From the NCBI GenBank assembly GCA_030340625.1, contig JAOPHQ010000573.1:247501-311500 (forward strand): a DNA stretch of 64,000 bases, given 5' to 3'. The DNA comes from Merluccius polli (lineage: Eukaryota > Chordata > Actinopteri > Gadiformes > Merlucciidae). Positions 1-12,292 of the stretch are shown piece after piece. Position numbers and translations under genes: made by a program. Position 1 is the stretch's first letter. Each line of letters opens with the position of its first letter. The notes beneath the pieces are model-generated. The model did no database searches and had not been told where the DNA came from. It saw only the letters and a list, made by a program, of their open reading frames with translations.

Positions 1-200
1 TTCGCTATCTTTATTATGGTTGTGATTTATCTGCCCAGTTGCCACGGGCACCATGTGTAGTCTTTCCTTCATTAAGCGTCACTGAAAGGCATGAAATCAA
101 GAGTTGTCTGGTGGAAGGATATGATGAGAGGATAGGAAGGGCATGAAAAGGGGGCTCTGAGGTTTTGTGAATTGGGTTGAGGCTGCAGGATAAGTCTGAA

Positions 201-219
201 TACACACACACACACACAC

Positions 220-266
<47 letters not shown>

Positions 267-298
267 TGCACACACACTCACACGCACACGCACACACT
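201..298. repeat. (CA)n microsatellite
   Basis: Nearly pure CA dinucleotide run with a few CG and TG interruptions. The long Cys-Val and His-Thr frames over it are artefacts. Confidence 0.95.
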
Positions 299-793
299 TT
301 TACTTATTTAACAAATGGAATCATGAATTTGGTTGTGAAAATGCTTCCCTATCCCAGTGGCCATTACCTCCCCCTTCACTACCTCTCACACTTCCCTGAG
401 GTAGAAAATATGTATCGTTTTATTCTATTCTATTATTTGATGACTACAATTGCAAATGCCACTGAAAGGGATCCTAGCAGCAGTGGCTGTGACCATGTTA
501 GCCTTGGATTCTGCACTTTCAGCCAAGCCCCAATTGTGAAGAGATACTAAGAGACAAAAGATCATTTTTTTAATTAACTTTTCCCCATCTGAGATATTGT
601 GTATGTGACCGGAGTCACCAAAGAACTTCTCAATAACAAATCATCTCTCATTGATTCCTGTGTCCGCAGTAAATGAGACGTATTGTCGTATGTGGTATTT
701 ACTAATCAACTAATGTAATATGGAGCGGGGGGAGTGGGGGGGGGGGATTTGAAAACAAATACAAATAAAGTTAGAAACATCCACTAGATCTCT

Positions 794-857
794 TTCCTCC
801 TCCTCCTCCTCCTCCTCCTCCTCCTCCTCCTCCTCCTCCTCCTCCTCCTCCTCCTCT
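794..857. repeat. (TCC)n microsatellite
   Basis: About 20 perfect TCC triplets; gives poly-Glu on the other strand, not a gene. Confidence 0.95.
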
Positions 858-1221
858 ATGTGGCTCCAAACCACTGTCTGGCCTAAGAGATGGATAGCTT
901 GTGTGGGTGTGTGTAGATGGTAACTACTCAACTGGCTGAGTGCAATATCACAGGCATTTTCACCTCTCTCTCTTTCTCACCGGCTAGACAATTCATTCTC
1001 TTTAAAGACCTGTCCTTGTGTTGTATTATGCTCGTAAAACACGTAAACTCACCGGAAAGCTACACGGACGTGTTGCAGATTGAATCATGCAGGGTTATTT
1101 TTTCCTGCGGAACATATACTGCGTTTTTTTAACCGCGCATGTTAACAAACATGTTAAGGCATATGTGGGATGTATGTGCGAACATGATGTATAATTTATG
1201 ATCCATGCCTGCATACATTGT

Positions 1222-1325
1222 ATGAACACACGCACACACACAAAGGCAGGCACACACAATCGCACGCACACACACGCGTGTGCACGCACGCACATACATA
1301 CATACATACACACGCACGCGCGACC
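1222..1325. repeat. Imperfect CA/CATA repeat
   Basis: CA-rich run with CG interruptions and a short CATA block. The rest of 858-1900 shows nothing I recognise. Confidence 0.8.
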
Positions 1326-1904
1326 ACATAGAAACCTAATGCTTGCTCAGATGTAACACATTTAAGACATAAATCTTTCTGACTTTTTGTTTTTCCTTCT
1401 TCACACCACTCATAAATGGCAACACAGCTTCGTGCATTAAAATTAAATGAGTGTGCTCGGCTCTATGGGTCATAATAACGCCCTTCTCTCTTCTCTTTTT
1501 CTCCCCTGGCAGATCCCCCTGGGCTCCGCTGTCACTAGATGCTAGGGTTTGTGCGAGCCTTGCCATGAAGGCTAGTTAAATGTCATCCAGAAGGACAGCA
1601 CACAGTGGATTGTCGACGCAGCCTCCTCCTCCTTCCCATGTCCTTTTTTATCCCAGTCACCAGTATGACTGTCCTCAAAAAGTCTTACATCGAGTCCTTT
1701 TTTGGGAGAAAACTTTTTATGCAGGTTTGTTTTTTTCCACAGTCGTGTCTAGGAAGCCTGATTGGGAGTCACAGAATGGAGATGATTGACGAGAGGCATG
1801 CGTTCTATCAGCTTTACACATTCAAATATGTGACATGCTCATTTGCTTCAACATGTTTTTCCCATCCTGATATCAATTGCTTATCACTACTCTACTATAT
1901 TACT

Positions 1905-1932
1905 ATATTACTATATATCTATATCTATATAT

Positions 1933-1963
<31 letters not shown>

Positions 1964-1988
1964 TATATATATATACTGTATATATAGG

Positions 1989-2020
<32 letters not shown>
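1905..2020. repeat. (TA)n / TATATC repeat
   Basis: AT dinucleotide and TATATC hexanucleotide tract broken by GTATATAGGCC, ending in a T-run. Confidence 0.9.
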
Positions 2021-2027
<7 letters not shown>

Positions 2028-2089
2028 TTTTAATATTTATTTATACTACTCTGCTATAATCATATGTATTTAATATTTTCTGCAAATAT

Positions 2090-3640
2090 ATATGTTATAC
2101 TTCTGCGCTATGCTCACCCACAGCTCTACACACAACGTTATCGTCATACTGTGCAACGACGATAACACCGAATGTGGCCTCAAAACCAAATCTTCTCATC
2201 GAAGCGGTACGCTCGGCGGGTGCCTACGTGGGAGTTTAAGTCAAAGCTGTCACACCACACATCGTCAAACGCACACCGCCGTGGTTTGCCCCCACACCAC
2301 CGCGGCTACTAACGTCTGTGTGCCTGGGGCGGATGTCCAGAGCGTGGTCATAAGAGGGTGAAACACAGACAGGCATTGGCTGCACCGGCCGCTCTGTCGG
2401 GACATAGCCAAGGTCATGTAGGAATGTTAAAACCACTGCTGCTGTACTTCCCCAGCGCCGTGTTGACGGAGCGCAAACCAAAGCCTGAGTACCTAAGTGG
2501 GTCAACGTGCCAAATGTACATACACTTTACATTGCGTGGGCAGATCTTCTGCATGTCTGTTGTCATTTGACAAATATGTATTGGTGTAAGAATGAGAATA
2601 GGATAGGAGAGGAATAGGAATAAGAACAATTACAACTTTAAATTTAACAACGTTTCAGAATGTATACGACGAGTATTTAACAAAGTGCAACACATGAACG
2701 ACATCAAAAGACTCATGCACTGAAACCAAGAACAAATAAAAGCAGTTTAAAACCAAAAAAATGCATTAGCCCTACATGAAGATAATAGGTAAAAAGAAAC
2801 ACATATGCTCAGACAATTACATTTATCGCGCTCTCTCCACAAACCAGTACTATCAGTATTTTCATGCTTTGCTAGTGTTGAAAGAAAAATGACAAAAACA
2901 ACTACCGTATTCTTGGCACAAGGCAGGCAATTTCATTATAATAAAATGCCTCAATCACAAAACTCCGCTCGCCAGTATGCAAGAGAACATTGCACATGTG
3001 GATATCCAATTGAATTGTGTTGCTGTCAACCAATTTCAACAGTGGTATAAAGCAGATTTCTCTGTATAATCCCAATAATCTTCCAGCTGCACATTGTCCC
3101 CATTGAGGCCTTACTGTTTTGAAGCCAAAACTATTGAAAGAGTGGAAAAGAATAGCTATCTTGGTAAAAACAATTCATGAAAAAATGTCAAGCCCAACTG
3201 TCATTGTGGCCATGCGAAGCGTCAATCAAGGTTAGACTTTCTCCACTACCTAAAATTATAAAACTGGATGTTAGCAACCCTCTACCCGGAGTACCAAACC
3301 AACCAGCTTAACATTAACTCAGTGTGGCTAAACAACATCATCATTTTCAGCACACCCTCACAATTGCTTTATCCTCATTTTTACATTTACTGTACTGTAA
3401 CGATTCATTTGGGTCTAAGGGTCTAATACTTCAAGACCGACAGACTGTTGTAGATTGTTCACTTTTGGCTTTACATTGCTTAAGCTTGCTAACACTGAGT
3501 TTGGCCCTTGTTTAGCACCCCCATATTGACGAACCTCAGTGTGAACAAATGGTTGGTAAATGGACCATATAATCAGTGGGCTGGATACAATGGGGAAACA
3601 TTGACCAGTTACGGTTATAAATTAATTCAGGGGAAACACC
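2090..3640. other. Intergenic, no gene recognised
   Basis: 2100-2500 is mildly CpG-rich and the rest AT-rich. Frames are short and low in plausibility; no repeat family recognised. Confidence 0.6.
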
Positions 3641-3861
3641 TCCAGGCAGAGGCGTAGATCGGGGAGGACACGGAGGATACGTCCCCCTCAATTATGTAGA
3701 ACATGTGCATCCCCCCCCCACATACACATGAAAGAAGCAGAGGACTTTTATTTTGAAACACTGCTTTAACTTCTATTCCTAATAGACTGAACAATGCCTG
3801 GATGAAGGGTCTTTGTTCTTCAGCACTGGGTCTTTTTTTACTCCCCAAAAACACATGCACG

Positions 3862-3863
<2 letters not shown>

Positions 3864-3900
<37 letters not shown>

Positions 3901-3916
3901 CACACACACACACACA
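3864..3916. repeat. (CA)n microsatellite
   Basis: CA run inside the outer transposon, with one AC slip. Confidence 0.9.
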
Positions 3917-4089
3917 GATGTACATCCAAAAAATCATCTCAATCATTCCAAGATATGTGTGTGAACGCGTGTGTGAATACGTTTTGAACATGAGCAGAAG
4001 TCTTGTTGAAGCACATGAGCTATTAAAGCCCAGGGGTTTATAAATGAATTAAAATGAATGAATGTATCATTGACGTGAATAGGTGCCAC

Positions 4090-4581
4090 CAGGGGCGGAG
4101 CGAGGGGGTGGCTTTCGGGGCTGAAGCCCCGAATCTCACTTCAAAAGCCCCGGATCTTTTTTAAGCTTTTGAAGTTATAAGCACAATGGGCATACCACTT
4201 TTAAAATACATATAAAAAAGCAAACAAACAAACAAACAAACAATCTATCTGCAATCCTACTTTGAATCTACTGAAAGTTAGTCTCAAATGTATAGCCTAA
4301 GTCTCAATTTTGCCATTGTAGTTTACATAAATATCTCTAGTAGATTTTCTGGTTATTGTTTCTTTCCATTAAATAGTATTGTCTCGAGCAGGCCCTGCAA
4401 CTGAAAATGTAGGCTATGAATTAGAAGGGATTTAGGATTTGCCAATGTCCAGCAGGTCACCCTAAAATGGACTAGAATGCAGGAAATCGCATCTTAGAAA
4501 TTCAAAATTTTCTGGGGGAAAAACCCCAGAACCCCCTTTGGGCTAAGCCCCGGATGTACACAAAGTCTGGCTCCACCCCTG
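4090..4581. mobile_element. hAT-like MITE with perfect 8-bp target duplication
   Basis: Ends CAGGGGCGGAGC and GGCTCCACCCCTG are inverted repeats. The 8-bp GGTGCCAC flanks both sides (4082-4089 and 4582-4589). An 8-bp duplication fits the hAT superfamily. No transposase frame. Confidence 0.8.
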
Positions 4582-5137
4582 GGTGCCACGTGGCACATTT
4601 GAAGAGGCTACATCCCCAAACAAAAGAGGACAGAAGAGTGAATCATGCCTATATATGTGTTGACTCAGCAGGGATAATATGAAATGAGAAAAGTGGATCT
4701 ACAGGAGAATTCATATGCGAAAGCAACACAGAATACCTGAGAGCCCTCCTGCATTATAATCCATTATATTTTGAGTTGTCACCCGGTGCCTGGATTTTGT
4801 GTTTTCCTTTACATAAATAAAATATTTTCCACCATAAATTGATGCAGAAAAGGCACAACATGATGCAGAAAAAAAATCACCAAAATACAGGAAAATTAGT
4901 GTTTGACGCTCAAAATGTATTGGGGGAGGAACCCCAAGTTTAACATGTCGGCAATGTTCGAATGAAACCTACGCCACTGCCTGCAGGCCATATCACAGTC
5001 ATTATGAAATAAACAGCGAGGTTCACTAACTGACAACTGATCTCGTGTACCCAAAGCCCTGTGATGTGACTTTATAGTGCAAAATCGTTGTAGTTGTTGT
5101 TGTTGTTGGTGGTGAGGTTAGCTACCCAACCCAACGA

Positions 5138-5154
5138 CCCCCCCCCCCCCCCCC
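5138..5154. repeat. Poly-C tract (17)
   Basis: Uninterrupted C run. Confidence 0.95.
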
Positions 5155-5319
5155 TCCAGCATACAAAAGATCAATGGGTACACTGGAGGCAGGTGTTTGA
5201 TCCAATTACACCTGTGTGGCAGTAGGCATCCATCTTGCTATATTGGCGTGTAGGGAGGGAGCGTGTGCACTGCCATTGTAACAAACAAATGTGGACACGC
5301 ACAAAGTGAAAAAGGGGGA

Positions 5320-5344
5320 GGGGGGGGGGGGGGGGGGGGGGGGG
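5320..5344. repeat. Poly-G tract (25)
   Basis: Uninterrupted G run; its length may be assembly-dependent. Confidence 0.9.
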
Positions 5345-7040
5345 AGAGAAAGAATTGTCAAAAATGATATATTTATGCAGTAGGATTCAATTCAGTTATG
5401 ATTTTGTGCTTGTCTACATTGTTGTTTATTATTTTCTAATATATAGGCCTATTAGTCATATATTGGTCGATGTACGAATTAGAATTAGTATGCTAGCAGG
5501 AATGTAGACCACTATTGTTAGCATTTTTGCGGGCTTGTCAACAATTAAAATGTATCAATGCGACTAAATTTTGCATTATGAAAGCATTAGAAAAAGGGAG
5601 TTTCTCGATACAAGTATTTGAATAATTAATTCTCCTGCTTGTATGTTTTTTTTGTTAGAAACTGAAGAATGTGTTTACGGCCTCTTTGGCAGCTGTGCTA
5701 TTTCATCCATTTTGAATTGGCTATTTCAGTCATTGACTGTCACCACAGATATAGTTGTAGATGTTGACACAATGGCAATTATAATAAAACCCATGCAGAG
5801 TGGAAACATTATGCAGGGGCGGAAACTAACGAGTCTGTAGGCGTCAGATCAGTAGATGCTATGTTCAAATGTATTTCGTAGGCCTACTTGACAGTTATCT
5901 GTTAACATTGATTAAAAAGGGAGGTATTCAAATGAAAGTAGTTCCGACTTAAGACATGTGCTTCCAAAACAACCTCGATGTGCCATCTCACTTCACTTGA
6001 TTTATCTGAAAGCCTTTCAGTATAAAACTGGGATAGTTCCCACTGTAACTGCAGCAGTCTCATTATTTCTTGTTAACTGTCCCTTTTCTAGACTATTTAA
6101 TGGGTTGCGTCGGCTTGGGACAATAAAAAAAATGGCTCCTTCTGCTTTGATGAGATTTGTTCTTTTCATTCCCAGATAGAAAACGTTGCGGGGTCCCTTC
6201 TGACAGACGTCTCCAGCCACGTGGATTAGCCGTCTGTGGACAGACTGTCTGGCTGCGTGAGGTCCCGCGTTGATAGATCGTCGTGGCGTTAATGTGCCCG
6301 GGGCGACGGCGATGACACAGATGGATAATTAATATTCATGAATCCAACTGGATGCCCTGACGGTGATGCGCATGCCAATATTTTTGTTTTGCATTCCTGA
6401 CTCCTCCTGGACTGATTCTCTTGGACCTAGCAGTACTGCATCGGATGGACGGACAGGCGGACAGAGGGGGGGGACTATTTATAGTCTAAAGTGTATAATG
6501 GCGATCAATTCCCAGTGAAGTCCTCTGCAATCTTCAGGGAAAAGGCGGTTGCGAGCATAATGGATTCAGTGATCAATTTTGATGTACACACACACACACA
6601 GAAATTGTGTAAAATGTCTGAAATGGCTCCTACAGTTATCTTTTGTACCATTATTGAATATACTCCATACATTTTTCCTCCAAAGTGGAAATGGGTCAAA
6701 TAAGTAGCAATGAGATAATGAGTGCTAGAGACTGTGTTGAGTGATTCTTCTAAAAATCCATTTTATAATGCAATTTAAACTTCCTTTGGCAGTGACATTG
6801 ATTGTGTGATTGATTCTGGGGATGGGTTGGGGATAGCAATTGTCATGCTGATTTGGTTCAAGTGTGATTTTCTCTCCCATCTGATCTTGAGAAAAGCAAA
6901 CAGCCTTTATTTGCATGACATTAGGCGTCATTACCAGCAGGATGCCAGTGTAGTAAGCTTACCAGCTGTGCCTCTCTCTCATGTAAGCCCATCCATGCAT
7001 CCATCTATTCATCCGTTAATTTATCCATATATTCACCCAT
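5345..7040. other. Intergenic, no gene recognised
   Basis: AT-rich and largely repeat-free. 6180-6480 is more GC-rich and contains a palindromic ATTAATATTCATGAAT core (6327-6342) of homeodomain/Octamer-like composition, but no feature can be supported. Confidence 0.5.
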
Positions 7041-7050
7041 CCATTAATCC

Positions 7051-7173
7051 AGGGGTTCTCAACCTTTTTTGACCCATTTTTAGGGCGTACATTTTGTGCG
7101 ACCCCAACACATACAGGATAATAATAATAGTAATAAAAACAAAGGTTTTTCTGCTATATGCACTTCTTTGATT
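7051..7173. mobile_element. hAT-like transposon fragment
   Basis: CAGGGGTTCTCAACCTTTTT is a common teleost hAT terminus. Only one end is visible; the sequence runs into the foldback element at 7182. Confidence 0.5.
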
Positions 7174-7181
7174 TGAAATGG

Positions 7182-8078
7182 GGTAACACTTTACAATAAG
7201 GTACGCAAAACGTGGGTGAGGAACGAATGAGTAACGAATGATGAACGACCAGGGCCCTAACTGGGGCCCTAACTGGGGCCCTAACTGGGGCCCTAACAGG
7301 GCCCTAAGTGACAGTTACTCAGTAACTACTGAGGAATTACTGCTAAACAGACTAGGGGAGTACTGTATTCGTTACTGAGTAACGAATGATGAGTAACACT
7401 TTACAAGGTAAAGTTTAAGGTACGCAAAAAGTGGGTAGTTACTGAGGAACGAATGAGTAACGAATGATGAACGACCAGGGCCCTAACTGGGGCCCTAACG
7501 AACAGGGCCCTAAGTGACAGTTACTCAGTAACTACTGAGGAATTACTGGTAAACAGACTAGGGGACTACTGTATTCGTTACTGAGTAACGAATGATGAAC
7601 AACCAGGGCCCTAACTGGGGCCCTAAGTGACAGTTACTCAGTAACGAATACAGTAGTCCCCTAGTCTGTTTACCAGTAATTCCTCAGTAGTTACTGAGTA
7701 ACTGTCACTTAGGGCCCCAGTTAGGGCCCTAGTTAGGGCCCTGGTTGTTCATCATTCGTTACTCAGTAATGAATACAGTAGTCCCCTAGTCTGTTTACCA
7801 GTAATTCCTCAGTAGTTACTGAGTAACTGTCACTTAGGGCCCCAGTTAGGGCCCCAGTTAGGGCCCTGGTTGTTCATCATTCGTTACTCAGTAACGAATA
7901 CAGTAGTCCCCTAGTCTGTTTACCAGTAACTCCTCAGTAGTTACTGAGTAACTGTCACTTAGGGCCCTGTTAGGGCCCCGTTAGGGCCCCAGTTAGGGCC
8001 CTGGTTGTTCATCATTCGTTACTCATTCGTTCCTCAGTAACTACCCATGTTTTGCGTACCTTATTGTAAAGTGTTACC
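7182..8078. mobile_element. Foldback transposon (hAT-type), 897 bp, with internal inverted tandem arrays
   Basis: Terminal inverted repeats of 36 bp with one mismatch, starting GGTAACACTTTACAATAAGG. A perfect 8-bp duplication TGAAATGG lies at 7174-7181 and 8079-8086. The interior is tandem units built of GGGCCCTAACTG and GTTACTCAGTAACTACTGAG blocks, in one orientation before about 7630 and inverted after it, so the element is one long palindrome. A partial internal copy of the terminus begins near 7393. No coding capacity. Confidence 0.88.
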
Positions 8079-8534
8079 TGAAATGGCACCATGGGGTCTT
8101 TTTCGGGAGCTCTGACCCTGGGGACTTCAGGGGCCTCGGGGGGGCCCGTCCTGGGACTGTGGGACCTGGCATGGGAGCGGTGTCCTAGGAACTAGACCCT
8201 AACCCTAAAACCACACCCTGACCATAATACCAAACACTAAAACCAAGCTCAGGGAGGAGAACCAATGCAAGGATTTGGTCAGAAATCTCAGTGACAGTTT
8301 GCTATTTGGTAACGTTTCGATCACATGCCCTACAACACTAAACAGTACATAACAACTCAAACTTAACCAAACATTGTCTGATGCCATTTATTCTCTGTAT
8401 CCTCCTTGTCTGCATTCCGCATTCCCAATTAGATGAGGGGGGGTGGGGGGGATTAGACAGTGGGGATAATGTGTGTTAATGGCGTCTGTCTGCTTGTGCT
8501 TTTATTAGTTTGGCTTATCGTTGTTGATCTTCAT

Positions 8535-8552
8535 GGGGGGGGGGGGGGGGGG
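8535..8552. repeat. Poly-G tract (18)
   Basis: Uninterrupted G run in otherwise unremarkable intergenic sequence (8087-9090), where I see no gene. Confidence 0.9.
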
Positions 8553-9099
8553 CATATTTGAGTATTAACAGATTAACAGCCCCCCTGGCAAAGCACACGT
8601 GTTTGAATATGAATTGACGACATGTGCATGTGATGTGGCCGAATTCTAAGTAGCGTTATCGTTCACAGTCATGTTTCGACGCTAGCTGCCGAAACGCCAG
8701 GCGATGCAGAGAGTTTGGTGGGTGAGTCAATTTGAGTCTCATGACTAACAGTTGGACAGAGGCTGTGGCACAGTGGGCGTGTGTTTTTTGACAATATATT
8801 GAAATGTCTTTCCCCATTTAAACAGGACGTGTATCTTGGTGTTACCACCATGGCGGTCCACAGACAGAGCAAAGGTGTAAGTAGGTCATTAAGAGCCCCA
8901 ATCCAATTTTTATGGGCCTTACTGTCACCCAAAAGTGCCCCAATAAGAGTCACCGGGCCCCCCCTCGGCTGCAGCTCTGCGTCAGGTGCAACGTAAACTT
9001 ACTGGCTGGTGGAACATGAAGGAAAAACAAAAATAGATGTGTTCCATCACACACACTCGCTTGCGCACTTACTCACTGTCACTCAGTCCCTCACTCTGT

Positions 9100-9770
9100 T
9101 GCTCCCTCCCTCCCTCCCTCCCTCGCTCCGTCGCTCTGTCGCTCCCTCCCTCCGTCGCTCCCTCCGTCGCTCCCTCCCTCCCTCCCTCCCTCCCTCACTC
9201 ACTCACTCACTCACTCACTTACTCCCACCATCAGTTGCACACTCACTCAAACACTCCCTCATGATCTCCACTGTGTTGCTCTCTTGCTCATTTGCAGCCT
9301 CACTTGCTCCCTCATTCACTCTTTACGCCATCACTGACTCACTCCATCACTCCTTCCCTCACTAACTCAGTCATTTACCCACCCACCCACTCTCTTCATC
9401 ACTCACTCACTCTGTCTCTCCCTCACTTGTTCACTCCCTCCCTCACTCACTTATGCAGTCACTCACTCATGCTCTCTACACTGTTGCTCTCTCACTCATT
9501 AACTCGCTTACTAACTCCATCACTCCTTCACTCACTCCAAGCTTGCTCACTCCACACTTTCTCACTCTGTCATTACACTCACTCATGCCATCACTCCTTC
9601 ACTCACTCCCTCACTCACTCACTCTGTCTCTCCCTCACTTGCTCACTCACTTGTTAATTCATTCCCTCCACTCTGCTGCTCACTCCCTCATTCACTCACC
9701 CACTCACGGACCGTCGATTTCACACTCCCTCCCTCCCTCACTCACTCACTCATTCCCCTCTCCAGCTCTC
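9100..9770. repeat. CTCC/CTCA tetranucleotide field
   Basis: About 670 bp of degenerating CCTC and ACTC tetranucleotides. They create Ser/Leu/Pro/His-rich frames of up to 125 codons, which have no other protein character. Confidence 0.9.
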
Positions 9771-9839
9771 GTTCTGTGTGTGTATGTGTGTGTGTGTCTT
9801 TGTGTGTGCCTGGGTGCCAGTGTGCAGTGACTCTGCCAT

Positions 9840-10440
9840 CTGTCCTAGTTGGGAACCAGGCGTGGTATAGTCTGGCCTGGCTGTGGTCCCCCAGCCTTAC
9901 TCTGTAAAGCTGAACAATGGCAGTTGAAATGACTAAAATATTGGTATTAGGATTAACTGGCTAACATTGATCCCAGATTATATTTCAGTGGCATGGGGAT
10001 GTTAGAAGAAAAGCAGATTTCTCCCTCACTAATTGTAATTTACATTTACAAAACATGAATAACAAATATGAAGAACTTGCTCGGTGAATTGGTTCAATGT
10101 CATACTGCAAACATTTTAATCACAGCACTAATATACTGCAAAATCTATGATATTGATATTGTTATAATATACTTAGTCACCTAAATTCAATTACGACCCT
10201 GAATAATTTGTGGTCCTCTTTGACGTTTTTTTGGACCCAAGCATCACAGCAGTTAATCTGTCATATCATTATTAATTATTCATTTGGCAAGTGTACACTC
10301 TAGCGCACACTATCTATTTATCTATTTTTATGCCATGGCTCGGGTGAATACTCGATTCTGGAGAGGTGTGCATAATTTTTCGATAAATCCACGGCCATGA
10401 CGCAAGCAGCCTCATCACCAGTCTAAAAATGAATGCGCTT
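9840..10440. other. Intergenic, no feature recognised
   Basis: AT-rich sequence without repeats or plausible frames, leading into the 52-bp satellite. Confidence 0.6.
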
Positions 10441-10442
10441 GC

Positions 10443-11747
10443 GTAACATTGCCAGGTCGTTACTAAGGTCGTCTCTATTTACTGGAGTAATAAGGTAACG
10501 TTGCCATGTCGTTACTAAGGTCGTCTCTATTTACTGGAGTAATAAGGTAACGTTGCCAGGTCGTTACTAAGGTCGTCTCTATTTACTGGAGTAATAAGGT
10601 AACGTTGCCATGTCGTTACTAAGGTCGTCTCTATTTACTGGAGTAATAAGGTAACGTTGCCATGTCGTTACTAAGGTCGTCTCTATTTACTGGAGTAATA
10701 AGGTAACGTTACCATGTCGTTACTAAGATCATCTCTATTTACTGGAGTAATAAGGTAACGTTGCCATGTCGTTACTAAGATTGTCTCTATTTACTGGAGT
10801 AATAAGGTAACGTTGCCATGTCGTTACTAAGATCGTCTCTATTTACTGGAGTAATAAGGTAACGTTGCCATGTTGTTACTAATATTGTCTCTATTTACTG
10901 GAGTAATAAGGTAACGTTGCCATGTCGTTACTAATATTGTCTCTATTTACTGGAGTAATAAGGTAACGTTGCCATGTCGTTACTAAGATCGTCTCTATTT
11001 ACTGGACTAATAAGGTAACGTTGCCATGTTGTTACTAATATTGTCTCTATTTACTGGAGTAATAAGGTAACGTTGCCATGTCGTTACTAAGATTGTCTCT
11101 ATTTACTGGAGTAATAAGGTAACGTTGCCATGTCGTTACTAAGGTCGTCTCTATGTACCGGAGTAATAAGGTAACGTTGCCATGTCGTTACTAAGGTCGT
11201 CTCTATTTACTGGAGTAATAAGGTAACGTTGCCATGTCGTTACTAAGGTCGTCTCTATTTACTGGACTAATAAGGTAACGTTGCCATGTTGTTACTAATA
11301 TTGTCTCTATTTACTGGAGTAATAAGGTAACGTTGCCATGTCGTTACTAAGATCGTCTCTATTTACTGGAGTAATAAGGTAACGTTACCATGTCGTTACT
11401 AAGATTGTCTCTATTTACTGGAGTAATAAGGTAACGTTGCCATGTCGTTACTAAGGTCGTCTCTATTTACTGGAGTAATAAGGTAACGTTGCCATGTCGT
11501 TACTAAGGTCGTCTCTATTTACTGGAGTAATAAGGTAACGTTGCCATGTCATTACTAAGGTCGTCTCTATTTACTGGAGTAATAAGGTAACGTTGCCATG
11601 TTGTTACTAATATTGTCTCTATTTACTGGAGTAATAAGGTAACGTTGCCATGTTGTTACTAAGATCGTCTCTATTTACTGGAGTAATAAGGTAACGTTGC
11701 CATGTCGTTACTAAGGTCGTCTCTATGTACCGGAGTAATAAGGTAAT
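10443..11747. repeat. 52-bp satellite array, about 25 units
   Basis: The unit reads GTAACGTTGCCATGTCGTTA, CTAAGGTCGTCTCTATTTAC, TGGAGTAATAAG. Units differ mainly at the GGTCGT position (GGTCGT, GATCGT, GATTGT, TATTGT). No spacers, so not a CRISPR array. Confidence 0.97.
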
Positions 11748-12014
11748 GTCCGCATTCCATACATGCACGATACATGCACATCAAAAAAGAATGCACTTCA
11801 TGGAGGCAAACCCCTTTATAGCCCCCGCGTTGTGCATTATTTTTCGATACATGCACACCTCATTGTGAATTATCCCTTACATATTCACAGTATTCTAGCC
11901 TGCATTATTTTGTATCCCTTATATAGTATTCCAAAGCACACGCACTGATTTCTGTTTTCGCTGCCATTCCAGGACGTTGTGACAACAGGTCATATTCTTC
12001 AAATGATGATTGGG

Positions 12015-12185
12015 GAAGGATAGTGGTTGGGTGGTGACTTCAAGCCGAAAGGTTGTGGGTTCGAACCCCAGTCTACCATAGGCATCCCTGAGTAAGGAGC
12101 CTAACTCCTACCTGCTCATGAATGACTAACTGGATCTAACTGGATCCACTGTAAGCTACTTTGGATAAGTGTCTGCTAAATGACT
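12015..12185 (+). mobile_element. tRNA-derived SINE
   Basis: A tRNA-like head with a clear polymerase III B box GGTTCGAACCC (12058-12068) is followed by a tail ending GTAAGCTACTTTGGATAAGTGTCTGCTAAATGAC-like, typical of fish SINE/LINE 3' ends. It terminates in AAT repeats. Not a functional tRNA, because the acceptor stem is not formed. Confidence 0.85.
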
Positions 12186-12200
12186 TAATAATAATAATAA

Positions 12201-12231
<31 letters not shown>

Positions 12232-12292
12232 AAGAAGAAGAAGAAGAAGAAGAAGAAGAAGAAGAATACCAATAATAATAATAATAATAATG
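12186..12292. repeat. (AAT)n(AAG)n(AAT)n microsatellite
   Basis: Trinucleotide tract growing from the SINE tail. Confidence 0.95.

Larger units (their letters stand above)
3642..4985. mobile_element. Outer non-autonomous DNA transposon, interrupted by a second element
   Basis: The left edge CAGGCAGAGGCGTAG and right edge CTACGCCACTGCCTG are imperfect inverted repeats. The body has no coding capacity, contains a CA microsatellite (3864-3916), and is split by the 492-bp element at 4090-4581. Its own target duplication is unclear. Confidence 0.5.

Noticed and set aside
8190..8206. Interstitial telomere-like CCCTAACCCTAA
   Set aside because: Only two units; no array.
9009..9830. Series of Ser/Leu/Pro/His-rich frames up to 125 codons
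   Set aside because: Produced by CTCC/CTCA tetranucleotides; no domain, no splice context, frames interchangeable.
10443..11747. Regular repeats resembling a CRISPR array
   Set aside because: Head-to-tail 52-bp units without spacers in a vertebrate context: a satellite.
12015..12085. Possible tRNA gene with B box GGTTCGAACCC
   Set aside because: The cloverleaf and acceptor stem do not form and a SINE tail follows, so it is the tRNA-derived head of a SINE.
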